From CAZLMG01 sp964560765 (GTDB lineage: Bacteria > Bdellovibrionota_B > Oligoflexia > Oligoflexales > CAZLMG01), in the NCBI GenBank assembly GCA_964560765.1, contig CAZLMG010000011.1, forward strand, positions 1 through 64,000: a stretch of 64,000 bases of DNA, in the 5' to 3' direction. The notes below the pieces were generated by a model. That model was given only the letters and a program-made list of their open reading frames with translations. It searched no databases and was not told the origin of the DNA. Made by a program: the position numbers and the translations under genes. Below are positions 60,423 through 64,000 of this stretch, piece by piece (the first letter of the stretch is position 1; every line of letters begins with the position of its first letter).

Positions 60423-60617
60423 ATGGCGCGTAAGGCAATGATAGAGAAGTGTAACCGGCTGCGTAAGCACTCGAAGTTTTCGACTCGTGCGTATACACGT
60501 TGTAATAAGTGTGGCCGCCCGAAAGCTGTTTACCGCAAGTTTGGCATCTGCCGTATCTGTTTTCGATTGATGGCGTTGAACGGTCAGTTGGCCGGCGTCA
60601 CCAAAGCTTCTTGGTAG
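60423..60617 (+). CDS. rpsN: 30S ribosomal protein S14, zinc-binding short type
   Basis: uS14, 64 residues, with Cys pairs CNKC and CRIC, the zinc-containing short form (type Z), not the approximately 100-residue zinc-free form. GAGGAG lies upstream of ATG 60423. The short form is usual in many non-enteric bacteria. Confidence 0.98.
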   Translation: MARKAMIEKCNRLRKHSKFSTRAYTRCNKCGRPKAVYRKFGICRICFRLMALNGQLAGVTKASW

Positions 60618-60633
60618 GATTGGGAGCAAACTA

Positions 60634-61032
60634 ATGAACGTCAATGACCCCATTGCAGATTTGTTGACTCGCATTCGCAACGCGCAGAAGGCGGGCAAGG
60701 AAGTGGTTTCCATCCCGGCTTCCAACATAAAGATTGGCATCGTCCATCTTCTTCGTGAAGAGGGCTTTGTTAAAAACTACAAGTGCATCCGCGACGAGAA
60801 GCAAGGCGTCATCAAGGTGGCCCTTCGGTATCGTGATGATGGACTTCCGGTTATCAATGAGTTGAAACGAGTGAGCACTCCTTCTCGGCGAGTCTATCGA
60901 CGCTCTGATGAGCTTCCATACGTTCGTAACGGTTTTGGAGTTGGCCTTTACTCGACATCACGCGGGCTAATGACTGATCGCCAGGCTCGCGAGATGAAAG
61001 TTGGCGGCGAATACATCTGCAGTGTCTACTAA
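60634..61032 (+). CDS. rpsH: 30S ribosomal protein S8
   Basis: uS8, 132 residues, with DPIADLLTRIRNAQKAGKE (part), LREEGFVKNYK, and the RNA-binding C-terminal STSRGLMTDRQAREMKVGGEYICSVY (parts). In E. coli S8 represses the spc operon. Normal. Confidence 0.99.
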   Translation: MNVNDPIADLLTRIRNAQKAGKEVVSIPASNIKIGIVHLLREEGFVKNYKCIRDEKQGVIKVALRYRDDGLPVINELKRVSTPSRRVYRRSDELPYVRNGFGVGLYSTSRGLMTDRQAREMKVGGEYICSVY

Positions 61033-61048
61033 GAATCGGGGATAAGAT

Positions 61049-61594
61049 ATGTCGCGCATTGGAAAGCAGCCCATCGCGTTACCTAAGGGCGTCGAAGTAA
61101 AAGTTGAACCTGGGCATATGGTAAAAGTGAAAGGTCCGAAGGGGACGTTAGAGCGCCAGTTTCACGCTTCTATGAATTTGAATATTGATGGCACCGCAGT
61201 CAAGATTGTGCCGGTCGTCGATAACAAGGAAAGCAAGAAGTTTCACGGACTCACCAGGACGCTTGTAGCCAACATGGTGCACGGTGTTTCCGCTGGGTTT
61301 GAGCGCAGTCTGACGCTTGTTGGCGTTGGCTATCGCGCGGCGCAAAAAGGCAAGGGCCTGACGCTTAGCCTTGGTTACAGTCATCCCATTGAGTTTGATC
61401 CACCGGCTGGTATCGAGTGCAAGGTTGATAAGCAGACCACTGTAATCGTTCAAGGTGCGGATAAGGAACTAGTTGGGCAAGTGGCTGCAAAAATTCGCGG
61501 CTTCCGTGCTCCTGAGCCGTATCATGGTAAGGGTGTTCGCTACACGGATGAGCGGATCGCGACGAAGGTTGGTAAGGCTGCAGGTAAGAAGTAA
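61049..61594 (+). CDS. rplF: 50S ribosomal protein L6
   Basis: uL6, 181 residues, two repeated domains; SRIGKQPIALPKGVEV at the N-terminus, and PEPYHGKGVRYTDE near the C-terminus near the sarcin-ricin loop contact. Normal length and position. Confidence 0.99.
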   Translation: MSRIGKQPIALPKGVEVKVEPGHMVKVKGPKGTLERQFHASMNLNIDGTAVKIVPVVDNKESKKFHGLTRTLVANMVHGVSAGFERSLTLVGVGYRAAQKGKGLTLSLGYSHPIEFDPPAGIECKVDKQTTVIVQGADKELVGQVAAKIRGFRAPEPYHGKGVRYTDERIATKVGKAAGKK

Positions 61595-61619
61595 CCGAGT
61601 TAATTGATCGGGGAATGAT

Positions 61620-61979
61620 ATGAGCAAGACAAATCAAAGACTGAAGCTCAGGCTGCGACGAAAGACAAGAATTAGGGGCAAGGTTTCCGGTACGGCGGAA
61701 CGTCCACGCATGACTGTTTTTCGTTCCGCAAAGCACATGAGTGTTCAGGTCATTAATGATGACACCGGCGCGACGTTGGCCAGCGTGCACAGTTTCGCCA
61801 ACAAGGGTGCAGGACCTCGTGCTGGAATTGAGCGCTGCAGTGAATTGGGGAAAGCCATCGCTGCGGAGTGCAAGGCCAAGAACATTGGCAAGGTCGTTTT
61901 CGATAAGAACGGCTATGCGTACCATGGTCGTGTCAAAGCATTGGCAGATGGAGCTCGTGAAGGCGGACTGCAGTTTTAG
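61620..61979 (+). CDS. rplR: 50S ribosomal protein L18
   Basis: uL18, 119 residues, a 5S rRNA-binding protein with basic N-terminus, RPRMTVFRSAKHMSVQVIND and FDKNGYAYHGRVKALADGAREGGL (parts). Normal. Confidence 0.98.
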   Translation: MSKTNQRLKLRLRRKTRIRGKVSGTAERPRMTVFRSAKHMSVQVINDDTGATLASVHSFANKGAGPRAGIERCSELGKAIAAECKAKNIGKVVFDKNGYAYHGRVKALADGAREGGLQF

Positions 61980-62014
61980 TGCGGGGTGGCCTTTTACTTC
62001 TTGGAGGGGTTGTT

Positions 62015-62536
62015 TTGAATCGCGAACAGAAAAATGAAGAGCCGTTACAGGATCGCGTAGTCAATATTGCACGCGTATCAAAGGTTGTAAAAGGCGGACG
62101 CCGCTTTAGTTTTAGCGCACTCGTTGTCGTCGGCGATGGCAAGGATAAAGTCGGCTACGGCGTTGGAAAGTCGGGTGAAGTTCCTGATGCCATTCGGAAA
62201 GGCTCCGAGCAGGCTAAGAAGGACATGGTTAGCATTTGTCATCGAGATGGAACGATTCCATTTGAAGTGATCGGAAAGTACGGCTCTTCCAAAGTTCTGA
62301 TGTATCCGGCTCAAAAAGGTAAGGGCATCATCGCTGGTGGCGCTGTGCGAACTGTGGTCGAATTGGCGGGTATTGAGAATATTGTATGTAAAGTACACGG
62401 CACTAAAAACCCGCACAACGTAGTGCGGGCCGTAATCAATGGCCTTGAGCAGCTAATGCACATCGAAGATTATGCAAAGGGCCGCGGTAAAGCTGCTGGT
62501 GAAGTGCTGCAGGTACGAACGCATAGTGAAAAGTAG
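62015..62536 (+). CDS. rpsE: 30S ribosomal protein S5
   Basis: uS5, 173 residues with the TTG 62015 start, which has GGAGG 7 nt upstream; the frame is open to 61979 but the longer version overlaps rplR. DRVVNIARVSKVVKGGRRFSFSALVVVGD (parts), the GVGKSGEVPDAIRKGSEQAKK (part) helix and ENIVCKVHGTKNPHNVVRA (part) are standard. It contributes to decoding fidelity. Confidence 0.98.
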   Translation: MNREQKNEEPLQDRVVNIARVSKVVKGGRRFSFSALVVVGDGKDKVGYGVGKSGEVPDAIRKGSEQAKKDMVSICHRDGTIPFEVIGKYGSSKVLMYPAQKGKGIIAGGAVRTVVELAGIENIVCKVHGTKNPHNVVRAVINGLEQLMHIEDYAKGRGKAAGEVLQVRTHSEK

Positions 62537-62567
62537 TGGCGCTTAGGCGTCTTGAGGAGAAGGGCAG

Positions 62568-62753
62568 ATGAGCTCGATTATTGTAAAGCAAGTACGAAGT
62601 ATTGCCGGCCAAAGCCACCGCCATCGCCGGACATTGATCGCACTTGGGCTGCGTAAGATGAATGCAACGCGCAAGCACAAGGACAACAACTGCACGCGTG
62701 GGATGATTAACAAGGTTTCGCACTTGGTATCCTACGAGCTTGTGAACGACTAA
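62568..62753 (+). CDS. rpmD: 50S ribosomal protein L30
   Basis: uL30, 61 residues, with IIVKQVRSIAGQSHRHRRTL and LGLRKMNATRKHKDN. Normal length and position; GAGGAGAAGGG lies upstream of ATG 62568. Some lineages lack it; here it is intact. Confidence 0.97.
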   Translation: MSSIIVKQVRSIAGQSHRHRRTLIALGLRKMNATRKHKDNNCTRGMINKVSHLVSYELVND

Positions 62754-62772
62754 CACACTGGGAATGCACGCC

Positions 62773-63276
62773 ATGGAAATGAAGAACCTCGGCAACCTAA
62801 AGCCTGCTAAAGGATCGAATACGGCGCCAAAGCGCCTCGGTCGTGGTATTGGTAGCGGTCTAGGTAAGACGTCAGGCAAAGGTCACAAAGGTCAGACCGC
62901 GCGCAAAGGGGGCCACATCGCACCCGGTTTTGAAGGTGGTCAGATGCCTTTGTATCGCCGGTTGCCAAAGCGTGGCTTTACGAACCGCTCTCGAGTAAGT
63001 TATAACCCCGTAAATCTTGATTCATTGGAACGGTTTGATGGCGCGCAGGAAGTTACGCCTGAGATGATGGCTAAGGCTGGACTACTGCGATTCCCGAACG
63101 AGCCGGTGAAGCTCTTGGGTAACGGGGCTTTGAAGAAGCCGCTTAAAATCCGGGTTCACAAGGTTAGTGAAAAGGCAAAGGCTGCAGTTGAATCAGCTGG
63201 TGGGCAAGTGGCCATTATCACCGTCGAACGGAAGCCGGTGGTAAAGAATAAGATGAGAAGCTCCACCAAGCGCTAG
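62773..63276 (+). CDS. rplO: 50S ribosomal protein L15
   Basis: uL15, about 167 residues, longer than the usual 145-150. NLKPAKGSNTAPKRLGRGIGSGLGKTSGKGHKGQ (parts) and GFEGGQMPLYRRLPKRGF are typical; the extra length is a basic C-terminal tail (VERKPVVKNKMRSSTKR). GGGA lies 9 nt before ATG 62773; ATG 62764 is possible. Confidence 0.97.
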   Translation: MEMKNLGNLKPAKGSNTAPKRLGRGIGSGLGKTSGKGHKGQTARKGGHIAPGFEGGQMPLYRRLPKRGFTNRSRVSYNPVNLDSLERFDGAQEVTPEMMAKAGLLRFPNEPVKLLGNGALKKPLKIRVHKVSEKAKAAVESAGGQVAIITVERKPVVKNKMRSSTKR

Positions 63277-63291
63277 CGGGAGTTGTAAAGG

Positions 63292-64000
63292 GTGGAACAG
63301 CGCATTTCGTCGCTACCGGAATTCAATCATCTTCAGCGAAAACTGATGTTCACCCTCGGATTTCTGGTCTTGTACCGGATCGGCGTGCACATTCCCATTG
63401 CTGGGGTTGATGCACAAGCCATGGGGGAATTTTTCTCAAGCCAGGGCGGCAACATGTTTGGCATGATCAACATGTTTGTCGGCGGGGCTTTGGAGAGGTT
63501 CAGCGTGTTTGCGCTGGGCGTCATGCCTTACATTTCAGCGTCGATTATCGCCCAGCTATTGACGGTTGTTGTTCCAGCGTTGGAGCAGCTTCAAAAAGAG
63601 GGCGAAGCCGGGCGCAAGAAAATCACTCAATGGACACGGTATGCGACCGTAGTTTTGGCGACCATTCAGGGCTATATGATTGCCCAGTCGTTGCAAGGGT
63701 CGAGCTTTAACGGGCAGCCATTGGTGCCAGACGGTGGTGCGGGTTGGATGGCGCTGACTGTCCTATCCTTGGTCGCAGGTACTTGCTTTGTCATGTGGCT
63801 TGGCGAACAAATTACCGACAAGGGTGTTGGCAACGGCATTTCTCTGATTATTTTCGCTGGTATCGTTGCCGGTTTGCCTTCGGCAATAGGTAGCACCTAC
63901 ACTCAGTATACATCTGCGCAAATGGACCTTTTCCGAGTTCTGTTGGTCGGTGGTGTGATTATCGCAGTCACGGCAGCGGTTGTGTTCATGGAGCAAGGCT
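63292..64000 (+). CDS. secY: Protein translocase subunit SecY (3' part outside the window)
   Basis: The first 236 codons of the SecYEG channel subunit. The GTG start at 63292 has GGGAG 9 nt upstream and translates to MEQRISSLPEFNHLQRK, then FLVLYRIGVHIPIAGVD, the plug/TM2 region FSVFALGVMPYISASIIAQLL (part), LQKEGEAGRKKITQWTRY, and GNGISLIIFAGIVAGLP. It continues past the end of the window. Confidence 0.98.
   Translation, partial: MEQRISSLPEFNHLQRKLMFTLGFLVLYRIGVHIPIAGVDAQAMGEFFSSQGGNMFGMINMFVGGALERFSVFALGVMPYISASIIAQLLTVVVPALEQLQKEGEAGRKKITQWTRYATVVLATIQGYMIAQSLQGSSFNGQPLVPDGGAGWMALTVLSLVAGTCFVMWLGEQITDKGVGNGISLIIFAGIVAGLPSAIGSTYTQYTSAQMDLFRVLLVGGVIIAVTAAVVFMEQG

Overview
The window looks like a chromosome segment of a Gram-negative bacterium of the former delta-proteobacterial lineage, most likely Bdellovibrionota/Oligoflexia. 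The Gram-negative envelope is shown by KdsA, an LptF/LptG permease, an O-antigen ligase-like protein, SurA-type chaperones, Lgt, many lipoproteins, a predicted outer-membrane barrel and type IV pilus motors. The lineage guess rests on a TIGR02147-family protein next to a lipoprotein starting Cys-Gly-Thr-Glu-Val-Gly-Asn, and on an mfd/PpiC/SurA block. No insertion sequence, phage gene, integrase or CRISPR array was seen. It reads as core genome with a few lineage-specific genes.

Layout. 1-3.8 kb: tRNA-Phe (cut by the window edge), kdsA, a TVP38/DedA-type membrane protein, a convergent lipoprotein/TIGR02147 pair and a small zinc-ribbon protein. 3.8-9.7 kb (minus): a cobalamin adenosyltransferase, two unrecognised genes, then pilB-pilT-pilC. 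9.8-11.4 kb: an IHF/HU subunit with a clear terminator, and divergent trpS. 11.5-17.7 kb: oppABCDF, in which OppC carries a fibronectin type III-like domain in a periplasmic loop. 17.8-21.8 kb: a patatin-like lipoprotein overlapping a penicillin-acylase-family Ntn hydrolase. 21.9-26.6 kb: a GldA/GldF/GldG-like ABC-2 system plus a DUF4340 protein, closed by a strong terminator. 26.7-27.7 kb: gpsA (minus).

27.8-35.1 kb: nuoA-H-J-K-L-M-N, exactly the seven membrane-arm subunits of respiratory complex I without any peripheral-arm gene. 35.1-41.6 kb: lgt, mfd and two parvulin-type PPIases. 41.6-46.6 kb: lptG-like permease with an OB-fold-like lipoprotein, an O-antigen ligase-like protein, a stand-alone PolX-type helix-hairpin-helix protein and an MFS transporter. 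46.7 kb: tRNA-His with its own promoter. 46.9-53.9 kb (minus): a co-directional run of a vWA lipoprotein, an SH3b lipoprotein, an HD-GYP protein, a predicted beta-barrel and a very large exported protein of unknown function.

54.1-64.0 kb: a continuous S10-spc ribosomal protein operon from rpsJ to secY (cut by the window end), driven by a visible promoter and an approximately 130-nt leader. The order is canonical except that rplX (L24) is missing between rplN and rplE. Many starts were moved from the longest open frame to an internal codon supported by a Shine-Dalgarno sequence. All functional statements are from reading the translations; no database search was run.
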